64,000 bases of DNA from JAAFJM01 sp964529175 (GCA_964529175.1 CAZGVO010000014.1:1-64000); one strand, 5' to 3'; positions 51,667-62,287 are shown, counted from the stretch's first letter. Made by a program: numbers and translations. The notes: generated by a model from the sequence alone, not told the origin.

Positions 51667-53787
51667 ATGCAAAAATTAATTAGCGCTAATTTATTTGTAT
51701 TGTGCTTTTTGTTGTTAAATAAAAATGTACACGCACAAGTAAAAAACGAAGGTAAATATACAACTGCAGCTCGTTTAGGGCTTACAGTTAATAACTCAGG
51801 TACAATTGGTAGACCAACTGTAAGAACCAATACAAGTGGTCCTCCTTCAATGGCATATCCAAGGGGTAGCGGAGTTGAGCATTTGTTTGAAGGAGGTATT
51901 TGGATTGGAGCTTATGTAAACGGACAAGTTAGGGTTTCTACGTCTTCATCAGAAAGTAGTGCTGGTTATTCTACAGGTGCAGCAAACTTTGAATTTACAC
52001 CTCTTACCGGAATTTTAGAGCGCTCTAATTTGACTAAAAGTCCCAATTATTCTAATTCGGCAATTTCACATCAAGATTTAGTGATGATTATAACCGATAG
52101 TAATGTAATTATTCCGGGAACCACTATTCCTATCAATGCACACGATAATCCACTAAAAGCAGTTGTTAAATTAGAAGTTTTAAACTGGAATTACTCGTAT
52201 GCTGATTATTTTGTAATTTTAAACTATACCATTACTAATAAAAGTAAACAACGTTGGGACTCAATATACATTGGTAATTTTGCTGATTTAGTAGTTAGAA
52301 ACGTAAACGTAACAAGAGAAACTGGCTCTTTATTTTTTCAAAGAGGAAGAAATTTTGTTGACAATAAAAACAATGCCATTGTAGCCTATATGGCATCTAA
52401 ACAAGCTGATGATTATAATTTTATCAGTTCATATGGCGGCATGCAGTTTTTGGGTGTAGATTGGAATGGTTTATTTTTTAATCCTTCAAAACCTGAAATA
52501 TTTACCAATAAAGGTTTTACTGCTCCAACTTTCAATACCAATTTTTGGACTTTTGGCTCAGTTACTCCACCATACATTAGGCCAGATGATGAACAAACTA
52601 GGTATAGCAAACTGGCTGTGGGGATTGATTCAAACGATTTAAATTCTTCATCAGGACCCACTTACGGACCAGCATCTAATTGGTTACAATTAATGAGTGT
52701 AGGGCCTTTTCGTTCATTAGAACCCGACTCAAGCATGACTTATACCATGGCTTTTGTTTGCGGAAAACAATTGAGAGAATTTACCCAAAATCAATCACTT
52801 ACCATATTAAGTACAGAAGCTTCTCAAAAAGAGTTAAGAGACCATTTTACAAGAGCTAGAGCTACCTACTTGGGCGAAGATAATGAAGAAAATGGCGTTT
52901 ATACAGCAGAAAAAGATGTAAATCAAAATGGAAAGCTAGATAGGTTTGTATTGCCTGAACCTCCTGAAGACCCTAAGGTAAAGATAGTGGCTGGAGATAA
53001 AAAAGCAACCATTTATTGGAGCAATAATGCTGAAGCTTCAATAGACCCAATTACCAGAGAAAAGGATTTTGAAGGTTATAAAATTTACTCGAGTAAAATT
53101 GGCGATGATTTAAAACCAAATTTTACAGATGCCCGCAACTTAATTGGACAATGGGATAGCACCGGAAACGATGTTGGTTTTAATAATGGTTTCGACTTAA
53201 TTAGATTAGCACAACCAAAAGTATTTGAAGGTGATACTACCAAATATCATTACGCTTACACTATGAATAATTTAAGTAATGGGTGGCAGTATTTATTTAT
53301 AGTTACAGCCTTTGATAAAGGAAATAAAAACTTGAATTTAGAACCATTAGAATCATCGTTTAGTGGCAATGATTTTAGGGTTTTTAGTGGTAGCGATATC
53401 AATAATTTTAGCAAAGAAGACCAAAATACAAAAGTAGGAATTTACCCAAATCCTTACAGCACTAGCGCAGCTTGGGATGGAACCACTTCTAGAACCAAAA
53501 AACTGTATTTTTACAACTTACCACAAAGCTGCGAAATTACCATTTACACCACTAGTGGTGATGTTATAGCTAATTTTAAACACGATGCAAGTACCTATAG
53601 TGGAGAAGGTAATGCTTGGTTTGATAGATTAAGCGATAGAGAAAAATTAGTAATGACAGGTGGAGAGCACGCATGGGATTTATTAAGCGATTCAAAAAAT
53701 CAAATTACCCAAGGAATATATATGTACAGCGTAAAAGATTTACAAAGTGGTATTGTACAAACTGGTAACTTTGCAGTAATTAAATAA
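51667..53787 (+). CDS. Secreted protein with FN3-like and T9SS-type C-terminal region
   Basis: 706 residues with signal peptide MQKLISANLFVLCFLLLNKNVHA. Residues about 30-420 are strand-rich ('GLTVNNSGTIGRPTVRTNTS', 'LEVLNWNYSYADYFVILNYT'). A fibronectin type III-like segment follows (about 435-500, 'PKVKIVAGDKKATIYWSNNA', 'DFEGYKIYSSKIG'). The C-terminus resembles the FlgD-like/T9SS type ('KVGIYPNPYSTSAAWDG' to 'GIYMYSVKDLQSGIVQTGNF'), ending 'AVIK'. Surface or secreted location is inferred. It is divergent from the cox cluster and is 76 bases upstream of the next secreted-protein gene, which is on the same strand. Confidence 0.75.
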   Translation: MQKLISANLFVLCFLLLNKNVHAQVKNEGKYTTAARLGLTVNNSGTIGRPTVRTNTSGPPSMAYPRGSGVEHLFEGGIWIGAYVNGQVRVSTSSSESSAGYSTGAANFEFTPLTGILERSNLTKSPNYSNSAISHQDLVMIITDSNVIIPGTTIPINAHDNPLKAVVKLEVLNWNYSYADYFVILNYTITNKSKQRWDSIYIGNFADLVVRNVNVTRETGSLFFQRGRNFVDNKNNAIVAYMASKQADDYNFISSYGGMQFLGVDWNGLFFNPSKPEIFTNKGFTAPTFNTNFWTFGSVTPPYIRPDDEQTRYSKLAVGIDSNDLNSSSGPTYGPASNWLQLMSVGPFRSLEPDSSMTYTMAFVCGKQLREFTQNQSLTILSTEASQKELRDHFTRARATYLGEDNEENGVYTAEKDVNQNGKLDRFVLPEPPEDPKVKIVAGDKKATIYWSNNAEASIDPITREKDFEGYKIYSSKIGDDLKPNFTDARNLIGQWDSTGNDVGFNNGFDLIRLAQPKVFEGDTTKYHYAYTMNNLSNGWQYLFIVTAFDKGNKNLNLEPLESSFSGNDFRVFSGSDINNFSKEDQNTKVGIYPNPYSTSAAWDGTTSRTKKLYFYNLPQSCEITIYTTSGDVIANFKHDASTYSGEGNAWFDRLSDREKLVMTGGEHAWDLLSDSKNQITQGIYMYSVKDLQSGIVQTGNFAVIK

Positions 53788-53863
53788 TTATTTGTCCTAT
53801 TGTTATCGGACAAGCTTGGTAAAAAAATTAAACAAATAATAAACTAAATAAACAAATAATAAA

Positions 53864-56545
53864 ATGAAAAAGACAATTCTACTAATCACCACCATATTGG
53901 GAGGACTAATTGCCAATGCGCAAAATCCTTATCCAATTATTCCGTTAGATTCTGTGCAATTTACATCAGCATCTAAATTGTTAGCAAACCCTGTAGTTGA
54001 TACATGCGACTATCTTTCGCCTATGAAAAACCTTACTTACAGAGACACTGTAAGATTTGATGGGTACGTATTATTTGACCCGAAAAAATACGGATTAAGT
54101 GCTACTTCAAGAAAATCAACTTATTTATCAATGGATACTATTGCAAAACCTTGGGGTGGAGTTGAAGTTTTATGTGAACCTGCAATTGTTGGTGGAGGCG
54201 CAAATGGTGCTGCAAACCTGGCTGCATTGGTAAGCCAAAGTAAGTTTTATGATAATTTAAAACCTGGCATGAAAGTGAGAGTTACCGCTATTTTAAAACC
54301 TGCTTTTTTTAGTGGAACCAATCAATACAATACACAAACTTATGTTTTAAAAGCTAACCAAAATTGGGATAATTCAATTGAAATTTTAGATTTTGGTCCT
54401 TACAATATTAAACCAGCTCCTATTACAATTAAAGAATTACAAACAGGTAACTCTAACGCTACTTACTCTATGCAAAAAGCAACTGGTGAAAAATGGGAAG
54501 GTGTTTATGTTGAGTTGAAAGATGTAACTGTTTTAACAAGAACATACAATACAGGGACTAGTAGATGGACTTGGTCAGTATCTGATGACGAAGGAAATGG
54601 ATTAGAAATTAGAGATTACTCAGGTCATTTCAGAAATGATAATAACTCAGTAGATACATTACCTGCAAACAGATTTACACCCCCATCAATTGGTTCAAGA
54701 ATTTCTTATATTAGAGGTGCTATAACAGAATACAATGGAGGAACACCAGTAGTAACAGGTAGATACGGAATTTGCCCGTTAACCCCAAGCGATTTAGGAT
54801 CAGTAACTTTTTCACCGCCTTTGGTTGCCTCAGTAGATAGAAATCCAAAAATTGCAACAAGCAACGATTCAGTTGCCATAACCGCAAAAATTCAACAAAT
54901 TACAACTGCTAGTACTGGCCAAGTTAGATTATATTACACAACTGGTGTAAATAGCACAACTTACGATTCGATTTCATTGGTAAAAAATGCTTTGCCTTTA
55001 GATACTTCAAGCTGGACTGGAAAAATTCCTACATTTGCAGATAACACAATTGTAAAATTTAGAGTTAGACCATTTGATATTAACAACGTATCTTCTTTAA
55101 GCAGCGAATATTTTTATGTGGTTAAAAATGCTGGTGTATCTAATATTAGCGATTTACAGTATAGTGTTGTTCCAAATAATACAACAATTTGGAATGGTGA
55201 CTCATTATTAAACATCAATGTACGCGGTGTTGTAACAGGTAAAGGATTAGGAAATTTAATTTCTATTCAAGATGGTAGAGGACCAAACTCAGCTATTTTC
55301 ATTTCAAGAAACTCAGGAGCAGATAGTACCGCAAAATGGAATGTGGGTGATTCAGTATTAATTACTAGAGCAACCGTAAGAGAAAACTTTAATGTAACTA
55401 CTTTATACAATGTTTTAAGTTCAGTTGTATCAACTGGCAGAACTTTACCTCCGTTTGAAACTGGATTATCAATTGATTCATTTGCACTTGGCAATGTTGC
55501 TTATAGCAGAAAATGGGAAGGTGTTTTAGTTAAATTTGATAGTTTAGAAATATCAAGCGTTAACCCTGATGCACCGAGTAATTTCAATGAATTTTCAGTT
55601 AATAAATCTCAAAATCAATTAGGATTAAGAGTAGATGATTTAAGTGCAAATTTTAAAAACTACAGTTCCTTAGTTTATAAAGGAATGAAACTAAATTATA
55701 TTCAAGGTCCTATGTATTTTGCGAATGGAAACTTTAAATTGATTCCTCGCGATGCTAATGATGCAGACTTTAGTAATATTGATACTATTAAACCAATAAT
55801 TACAATTACTGGTGCAAATCCAATCAATGTAAAAAAAGACAGTGTTTATGCTGATTTAGGTGCTACAGCAACTGATAATAAAGATGGTAATATTACCGCA
55901 AATATTAGAACAAGTGGCACAGTAAATACTAGTATTATTGGAACATATTATATTTCTTATGCAGTAAACGATAAAGCAGGTAATATGGATTCAGTTACAA
56001 GAACTATTAATGTTGTTGGACTAGATGTTACTAAACCTGTTATTTCTATTACAGGTAAAATACAAGATACTTTGATGCAAGGAAAATCGTATGTAGATGC
56101 AGGTGCTACCGCATTAGATAATATTGATGGAAACATTACGGGTAAAATTACTAAAGTTAGCACTTTAGATTCAAGCAAATTGGGTACTTACACCATTACT
56201 TACAGTGTATCTGATTTAGCTAATAATACAGCTTCAGCAGTAAGAACTATAGTAGTAGTTAAAAACACCAGTGTTAATAATGTTAATGCTATTAGCAGCA
56301 GCGTTAAGGTTTATCCTTCGCCAGCTTATGCTGAGTTAAATGTTAGCATTGAAAATATCAATCAATTACCTGCTCAATTAGTAATAGTTGATATGTTAGG
56401 TAGAGAAGTTTTAAAACAAACCATTAATACTAAAAACTTTAATGAGCAAATAAACATTAGCCAATTAAACAATGGCGTTTATTTCTTAAACATTAGCAAT
56501 ACCAATGGTATGCAAACTGTTAAATTTATGGTTTCTGGTAAATAA
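53864..56545 (+). CDS. Secreted multi-domain protein with two DUF5011 repeats and T9SS sorting domain
   Basis: 893 residues with signal peptide MKKTILLITTILGGLIANAQ. The N-terminal two thirds contain OB-fold-like segments found in secreted nuclease-associated proteins ('KWEGVYVELKDVTVLTRTYN', and again 'KWEGVLVKFDSLEISSVNPD'). Residues about 640-800 hold two bacterial Ig-like DUF5011 repeats ('KPIITITGANPINVKKDSVY' and 'KPVISITGKIQDTLMQGKSY', each with 'G.YYISYAVND' or 'GTYTITYSVSD'). The C-terminal sorting domain is 'VKVYPSPAYAELNVSIENIN' to 'NGVYFLNISNTNGMQTVKFM'. No nuclease motif is visible, so a binding or structural role is more likely. It ends in a terminator at 56571-56602. Confidence 0.8.
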   Translation: MKKTILLITTILGGLIANAQNPYPIIPLDSVQFTSASKLLANPVVDTCDYLSPMKNLTYRDTVRFDGYVLFDPKKYGLSATSRKSTYLSMDTIAKPWGGVEVLCEPAIVGGGANGAANLAALVSQSKFYDNLKPGMKVRVTAILKPAFFSGTNQYNTQTYVLKANQNWDNSIEILDFGPYNIKPAPITIKELQTGNSNATYSMQKATGEKWEGVYVELKDVTVLTRTYNTGTSRWTWSVSDDEGNGLEIRDYSGHFRNDNNSVDTLPANRFTPPSIGSRISYIRGAITEYNGGTPVVTGRYGICPLTPSDLGSVTFSPPLVASVDRNPKIATSNDSVAITAKIQQITTASTGQVRLYYTTGVNSTTYDSISLVKNALPLDTSSWTGKIPTFADNTIVKFRVRPFDINNVSSLSSEYFYVVKNAGVSNISDLQYSVVPNNTTIWNGDSLLNINVRGVVTGKGLGNLISIQDGRGPNSAIFISRNSGADSTAKWNVGDSVLITRATVRENFNVTTLYNVLSSVVSTGRTLPPFETGLSIDSFALGNVAYSRKWEGVLVKFDSLEISSVNPDAPSNFNEFSVNKSQNQLGLRVDDLSANFKNYSSLVYKGMKLNYIQGPMYFANGNFKLIPRDANDADFSNIDTIKPIITITGANPINVKKDSVYADLGATATDNKDGNITANIRTSGTVNTSIIGTYYISYAVNDKAGNMDSVTRTINVVGLDVTKPVISITGKIQDTLMQGKSYVDAGATALDNIDGNITGKITKVSTLDSSKLGTYTITYSVSDLANNTASAVRTIVVVKNTSVNNVNAISSSVKVYPSPAYAELNVSIENINQLPAQLVIVDMLGREVLKQTINTKNFNEQINISQLNNGVYFLNISNTNGMQTVKFMVSGK

Positions 56546-56570
56546 TTAATTCTCAACATTATTAATTCCC

Positions 56571-56602
56571 ACCCCCTTCAGCAAAACTGAAGGGGGTTTT
56601 TT
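56571..56602 (+). terminator. Intrinsic terminator directly before the LytTR gene
   Basis: Perfect 11-bp stem ACCCCCTTCAG/CTGAAGGGGGT with loop CAAAA and six Ts. It lies 25 bases after the stop codon of the secreted-protein gene and ends five bases before the LytTR start codon. Confidence 0.9.
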
Positions 56603-56607
56603 ATAAT

Positions 56608-56991
56608 ATGACACAAGAGATATTTAATAAGTTATTTCAATTTAATATTTTATGGATTCCCAACAAAAGTGAGTACATAAAAATTTTTCAGCATGACATA
56701 ATCTATATAGAAGCTGATGGAAATTATTGTAAAGTTAATACTATAAAAAAAACATATAATAATATGATTTTTACAATTCAAATTGGCAAGATTGAATCTC
56801 AATTAAACAAGTCAATATTTATACGAATTCACAGATCATATATTATAAATATCGTACAAATTGAATCAGTTTCATTAGTAAATTTAACTTGTAAATTACA
56901 TAACAGCGAAAAACTCATACCAATAGGAAAAGAATATGAAGTTTATTTCAGAAACTACTTTAAGGCTATTTCAAGTAACATTAATTCATAA
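56608..56991 (+). CDS. Stand-alone LytTR DNA-binding protein
   Basis: 127 residues, almost entirely a LytTR domain (about 25-120): 'HDIIYIEADGNYCKVNTIKK', 'FIRIHRSYIINIVQIESVSL' and the closing 'KLIPIGKEYEVYFRNYF'. The receiver domain normally found in LytR-type response regulators is absent. LytTR proteins bind direct repeats upstream of target genes. It lies between two secreted-protein genes and is the likely local regulator, although no partner kinase is in the window. It starts five bases after a strong terminator, so it must be expressed through read-through or from a promoter inside that region. Confidence 0.85.
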   Translation: MTQEIFNKLFQFNILWIPNKSEYIKIFQHDIIYIEADGNYCKVNTIKKTYNNMIFTIQIGKIESQLNKSIFIRIHRSYIINIVQIESVSLVNLTCKLHNSEKLIPIGKEYEVYFRNYFKAISSNINS

Positions 56992-57084
56992 GTAAATTAT
57001 CGCATTTTATACAAAAAATTAAGACTTTCATACAGTTTAAATAAAATTGATTTTTCTTTTTTTTTCATTCGTAAAAAAAACTTT

Positions 57085-60000
57085 ATGAAAAAAATCTTAA
57101 TCTTAATTCTTAGTTTAATCGCTGTAAACGTTTCTGCGCAAATTTCAACATCTTCATTTGGTTCTAAAATAGATTTAATTACATCTCCCCCCTATTGGGG
57201 AGATATGCCTTTATACATTAATTCTGCGGACTTTAATGAAGATAATATTAACGATATTATTTATTTTAAAAATCCAGCATCTAATACTTTTTATATTTCA
57301 ATTTTAAAAAATACATCATCTATAAACAACCCAAATTCAAGCTCATTTGCAAATCAAGATATTCAATTAATAGGTTTACCCTCAAGCGCTAAAATTGCTG
57401 ATATTAATAATGACTCAAAATTAGATATTATTATCAGTTATGCTGGAAGTCTTAATATTTCAATTTTAAAAAATATTTCAACTACTAACTCCATTATTTT
57501 TGCTCCAAGAATTGATATTGCAACAACAACACCTCCACCAACTTACGATGTTGCGCACGGATCAGTGGATGTTGCAGATTTGGATGGAGATAATTTAAAA
57601 GAAATAGTTATAACAAATTCAGATTTGGATGCTCCATTTAACATTACAATATTTAGAAATACTTCAATAAACTCCTCTATAAGTTTTGCAAGTCCAATTG
57701 ACTTTTCAATAACTCGAAATAATGTATTATCGTTTTCTTATTCATTAATACTCTCCGACTTAAATAATGATTCAAAACCTGATATTATTATTCAAAATCC
57801 TGATGCATATTCTATTGACAATGCACTTATTATTGCTAAAAACACCAGTACTGTTGGTAATATTAGTTTTGGAACCCAAACTGTAATCACTAATTCTGTG
57901 CCATTTGGGAATTTAAAGGTTGGCGATTTTGACAATGATTCAAAAACGGATATTTCAGTTCAGAGCAACAGCAATACCATCACAATTTTCAAGAACACAA
58001 CTACATCAACTAATACCTCCATAAGTTTTGCTTCAGGAATTAACGTAATAGTAGGTCCTTCATCTAACTATTTTATGCAAGATTATATAGTATATGATAT
58101 TAATGATGACAACAAATTAGATATTTGTACAATAAACTTTTCTAGTAGTACATCAAATATTAATTTATCTGTCTTACAAAATAACTCAACAGGAAGTTCG
58201 ATTGCCTTCGGTAGTAATATTAATATTTACAGCACCTTCAGTGCTTATTCAACTTTTAGAAGTGCATTTGCATTTTCTGATATTGACCAAAACAATTCAC
58301 CTGATTTAATTACTAATCTGCAATATAGCTCTAGCAGTAGTAGTGGTAGTTTAAGTATTTCAGTATTTCAAAATCTAATAACCGAAAGATATTTAAAAAT
58401 AAATCTTGATAAAGTTCATGGGTTATATCCATATTATACAAATAATGGTCAATGTACTCCTAAGAAATTATTTGATGAGCAGAATATTGAAACACCTGTT
58501 ACTTTTATTAATGATCCAAATGGTGCTTATTCAGCCCCCCTGCCTGCAGATATTTTGGATAATTACAGCATAGTAGTTGAACTTGATGGTTATTATCAAA
58601 TAACTTCAACAGATTTCTTTAATTCCAATAATTTTGGAGGTGGCTTGTTAGAAATTGAAATTGGCGATCCGCAAGGTTGGGTATCATTAACCAATACTGG
58701 TAATGGTATTAACACTAAAAATTATAGTATGTATTCTGTAAGTCCAGCTAGACCTGCATTTTATGAAGGATATATAAATTTTCCAACTCCAACCAATAAT
58801 TCAACTTATTCTACAAAATATATTAGGATAACATTTAGAAACTCAATTGACCCAACATTTGGCTATAAAACCTTTACTCTAATAAAAGAGATAAAATTCA
58901 AAGGAATAAAAATAGGAATACCCCTTCAACAAATAAATTCACCTTCAGTCACTTTTAACCCAAAATTTGGAGACTATTTAGGTGTTACAGGAACTCATGG
59001 AATAAATGTTAAATCATTAGAATGTGCTACATCAATTAGAAATTTCCAAAGTTGGTATTGGAATGACGGTGGAGCTTCTACAAGCGCACCTTGGTTCTTC
59101 CCAATAAGTTCATCATACAACCGAAATAATAACATTTATAAATTTCAACCTGATTATGGAAACAGAAATATGGATGATGATTATATAGCCAAAACAAATG
59201 CTGGAATTTCTGTTGTACCTGTTCTTCAAGAATCTGCTTTATATATGGATTCAGGTAAACATCCAAAAAGGAAACCACTTGGTGACATTTTAAATGATAA
59301 TCCTGAAGAAAAATCAAGTTATTATAAACATGCTGAATTCATGTATCAATTTGCAGCAAGATATGGAAGTACCTCCGTTCCAATAATAAACTTAAATGCT
59401 ATAAATCCATTATCAGGATTAAATAAAGTTAAGTATATTGAAAATTGGAATGAACCAAATGACTGGTATACAGAATATGGCCCACAAGTTTATAAACCAA
59501 TATACTTTAATCCCTTTGAGTTTGCTGCAATGTGTGCAGCAGATTATGACTACGGTGATAATTTAACGTTAAATCCTGGCACTTTGGGTATGAAGGCTGC
59601 AGACCCTAACGTTAAAATGGCTATGGGTGGTCTAGTTACACTAGACTTAAATTATATTAAAGCCATGAAGCTTTGGGCTGATAATTTGCGAGTAGGCGCA
59701 AATAGTAATGAAAAATTTCCTGCTGATGTATTAAATTTTCATAGTTATAGCAACGCAACTGGTATAGACCAAACAATTGGAATAAGTCCAGAAGCTGATG
59801 GATTAAAATTAAAGTTAAAAGAAATTGTTGATTACAGAAATAAAAATTTACCAAGTAAAGAAATTTGGTTATCGGAATTTGGATATGATACAGATCCTTC
59901 ATCAGTTCAAAAAACACCTATTATTACAGGAAATGGAAAAACAACTGATTCGAAAGAAACACAAGGTAGATGGATTGTTAGAAGTATATTAGAAATTGCT

Positions 60001-62232
60001 GCTTCTAAAATAGATAAGGCATATTGCTATACTATACAAGATGAATATAATACTAACGGAGGTAAACATATGTCAAGCGGACTTTTAGAAAATGATGCCA
60101 ATTTTAATGCGCCAAAGCCTTCTTGGTTTTACATGCGCCTAATGAAATCATTATTAAAAGATTATGTTTTTGAAGAGGAAATTCAATCAAGTAACCCTAT
60201 CATAAATACACTATTTAAATCATATGTATCTAATGGTACTGTAAGTGTGTACAGTTTTAAAAATCCTCAAACAAATGAAAAAACATATGCAATATGGTGT
60301 AGAACTTCAAATAATTCTGAAGTTCAAAATTTTAGACTAGATGGCATTGTAGGAGTTAATCAATTTGCAACAATAGTTACGCCTAATTTAGGTTATGGAA
60401 AGAGAGTATCTTGCATTAACGGCAGCTTTTTAACACTGACTGTTAGTGAATTACCTCAATTTGTTGAAATTAAAAACAACAATAACTTTACAACTCCAGT
60501 TTATACCAATAATGCTGCTACAATAAATAATCAAACTGCTAACATTCCGAATAATTTAACAATTTCGGCTAATCAAACATTAACAATCAATGATTCAAAA
60601 TTAGTTATGAGTTCCAACAATGAAATAATTGTTTATGGAAATCTAATAATTAATAATTCAGTAATTTCAGGTTGTCCTAATTGGAAAGGTATTATTGTTA
60701 AAAGTAGTGGAAAAATAGAAATAAAAAATAACTCTACAATTAGAGATGCAAGTGTGGGATGCTATTTCGAAAGTGCAGATGATATTGTTATCAATAAATC
60801 AAAATTTATCAATAATAATGTATCATTAGTTTTAGAAAAATCCAATTCGATTAACAATAATAACATAGTAATACAAGAAAATAATTTCTCAGATTTAAAC
60901 TTTAATATTACTTCAAATTTTGCTTCAAATGATCCAAGAAGTAATTTTCAAACGCTTAATAGTTATATAATTACCACTAATTCAATACCTTCTATTGTAA
61001 TCGATGATAATACCTTTTATGGTTTTGATAATTGTATAGGATGTTCAAAACCAAATATAACCTCTATTTATTTGTTAAATACTAGTAATGTTGAAATTAA
61101 AAATAATCGTTTTATTGCAGGTGAAAAAAATATTATAGATTATGCTATTTATTTAAATGGCGATCAAAATACAATAGATGCTCAAAATGTAAAAATTTCA
61201 GATAATCAATTTACTAGAACGCTTGTTGGTGTGTATATAAATAGTTATAAAAAGTTTTGGGTGTTTCGCAATACGTTTTTTCAAAATAACAAATCAGTAG
61301 AAATTTACAATTCAGATTATACAAATAATTATCAATTTAATGGTAGTGATGGGTTCTATAGTCCAGTTCAAATAATAACCTTAAACAAATTTATTAGCTG
61401 TGAAAAAGGAATAATCTTAGCACCAAAAATGGATCCATTTAACCCATCTGCAAATAAAACCAATAATTTTTTACGACCAGGGCAATCACATTTTTTAACT
61501 ATAAGTTGCAACAAATTTCAAAATGTTGTTTATGGTATAACAGGAGTAGGAGATTTAAATAATCAATTACATCAAGATTTGACATCTGCAAATCCTGCTG
61601 GTATAGCTTATACAACTTCTAATGAATTCATTCATAGTGAAAATATTGTAAAATGGGATATAATTTGGAACGATAATGGGTCAAGTAATATATGGAGATA
61701 TAATCTAAAAAAAATAAATCCAAATCATATTAATGGCGATAATATTTATTTTCCAAACACACCAGCCTTAACCCCGCAAAGCAGTTCAGTAACTTATTTA
61801 ACAAATTATCCAATATTGGCAACACCAACAGTAATTAATGGTGTAACTATCGATAACTCAAATATTAACCAACAATTCGATTTTAATCGTGGTGCTGATA
61901 AAGGTGACTTATGTTATTATGACCCTTTCTCTATTTACTTGGATGGTGGAGAATTTAGACAATTATTATCCTCAAAACAAAAAAATATTTTCGAAAGCGA
62001 ATTTATAGTTTATCCTAATCCAACAAGCGATAAAATATACATAGCTAATATTTATGATAATATAAACTACCAGATTATTGATATTAATGGAAAAATATTA
62101 AATAATGGAATATTAAATCAAGAAAACAATTTTATATCTTTAGAGGAGTTGAATGATGGTATATACTTCATAAATGTAACATTGAAGAATGGGATAAATT
62201 TCAAAAAGAAAATAGTTAAGATAACTCAATAG
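57085..62232 (+). CDS. Giant secreted protein: FG-GAP repeats, GH-A-like hydrolase, beta-helix, T9SS sorting domain
   Basis: 1715 residues, signal peptide MKKILILILSLIAVNVSAQ. Residues 20-430 hold seven FG-GAP/VCBS-like calcium loops ('ADFNEDNINDIIY', 'ADINNDSKLDIII', 'ADLDGDNLKEIVI', 'SDLNNDSKPDIII', 'GDFDNDSKTDISV', 'YDINDDNKLDICT', 'SDIDQNNSPDLIT'). After a beta-sandwich, residues 620-1080 look like a clan GH-A barrel: the acid/base motif 'IENWNEPNDWY' (about 785-795) and the probable nucleophile in 'EIWLSEFGYDT' (about 925-935). Residues 1170-1560 are a right-handed parallel beta-helix ('NSTIRDASVGCYFESADDIV', 'VEIKNNRFIAGEKNI'). The sorting domain 'FIVYPNPTSDKIYIANIYDN' to 'GINFKKKIVKI' closes it. 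It should degrade or bind a polysaccharide; the substrate is unknown. Confidence 0.82.
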   Translation: MKKILILILSLIAVNVSAQISTSSFGSKIDLITSPPYWGDMPLYINSADFNEDNINDIIYFKNPASNTFYISILKNTSSINNPNSSSFANQDIQLIGLPSSAKIADINNDSKLDIIISYAGSLNISILKNISTTNSIIFAPRIDIATTTPPPTYDVAHGSVDVADLDGDNLKEIVITNSDLDAPFNITIFRNTSINSSISFASPIDFSITRNNVLSFSYSLILSDLNNDSKPDIIIQNPDAYSIDNALIIAKNTSTVGNISFGTQTVITNSVPFGNLKVGDFDNDSKTDISVQSNSNTITIFKNTTTSTNTSISFASGINVIVGPSSNYFMQDYIVYDINDDNKLDICTINFSSSTSNINLSVLQNNSTGSSIAFGSNINIYSTFSAYSTFRSAFAFSDIDQNNSPDLITNLQYSSSSSSGSLSISVFQNLITERYLKINLDKVHGLYPYYTNNGQCTPKKLFDEQNIETPVTFINDPNGAYSAPLPADILDNYSIVVELDGYYQITSTDFFNSNNFGGGLLEIEIGDPQGWVSLTNTGNGINTKNYSMYSVSPARPAFYEGYINFPTPTNNSTYSTKYIRITFRNSIDPTFGYKTFTLIKEIKFKGIKIGIPLQQINSPSVTFNPKFGDYLGVTGTHGINVKSLECATSIRNFQSWYWNDGGASTSAPWFFPISSSYNRNNNIYKFQPDYGNRNMDDDYIAKTNAGISVVPVLQESALYMDSGKHPKRKPLGDILNDNPEEKSSYYKHAEFMYQFAARYGSTSVPIINLNAINPLSGLNKVKYIENWNEPNDWYTEYGPQVYKPIYFNPFEFAAMCAADYDYGDNLTLNPGTLGMKAADPNVKMAMGGLVTLDLNYIKAMKLWADNLRVGANSNEKFPADVLNFHSYSNATGIDQTIGISPEADGLKLKLKEIVDYRNKNLPSKEIWLSEFGYDTDPSSVQKTPIITGNGKTTDSKETQGRWIVRSILEIAASKIDKAYCYTIQDEYNTNGGKHMSSGLLENDANFNAPKPSWFYMRLMKSLLKDYVFEEEIQSSNPIINTLFKSYVSNGTVSVYSFKNPQTNEKTYAIWCRTSNNSEVQNFRLDGIVGVNQFATIVTPNLGYGKRVSCINGSFLTLTVSELPQFVEIKNNNNFTTPVYTNNAATINNQTANIPNNLTISANQTLTINDSKLVMSSNNEIIVYGNLIINNSVISGCPNWKGIIVKSSGKIEIKNNSTIRDASVGCYFESADDIVINKSKFINNNVSLVLEKSNSINNNNIVIQENNFSDLNFNITSNFASNDPRSNFQTLNSYIITTNSIPSIVIDDNTFYGFDNCIGCSKPNITSIYLLNTSNVEIKNNRFIAGEKNIIDYAIYLNGDQNTIDAQNVKISDNQFTRTLVGVYINSYKKFWVFRNTFFQNNKSVEIYNSDYTNNYQFNGSDGFYSPVQIITLNKFISCEKGIILAPKMDPFNPSANKTNNFLRPGQSHFLTISCNKFQNVVYGITGVGDLNNQLHQDLTSANPAGIAYTTSNEFIHSENIVKWDIIWNDNGSSNIWRYNLKKINPNHINGDNIYFPNTPALTPQSSSVTYLTNYPILATPTVINGVTIDNSNINQQFDFNRGADKGDLCYYDPFSIYLDGGEFRQLLSSKQKNIFESEFIVYPNPTSDKIYIANIYDNINYQIIDINGKILNNGILNQENNFISLEELNDGIYFINVTLKNGINFKKKIVKITQ

Positions 62233-62252
62233 TTTCTTAAACCAAATCATTT

Positions 62253-62287
62253 AAAGCCCTTTTGACTAAGTCAAGAGGGCTTTTTTA
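62253..62287 (+). terminator. Terminator of the giant secreted-protein gene
   Basis: Stem AAAGCCCTTTTGAC (62253-62266) pairs with GTCAAGAGGGCTTT (62270-62283) with one G-U wobble, followed by Ts. It lies 20 bases after the stop codon. Confidence 0.85.
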
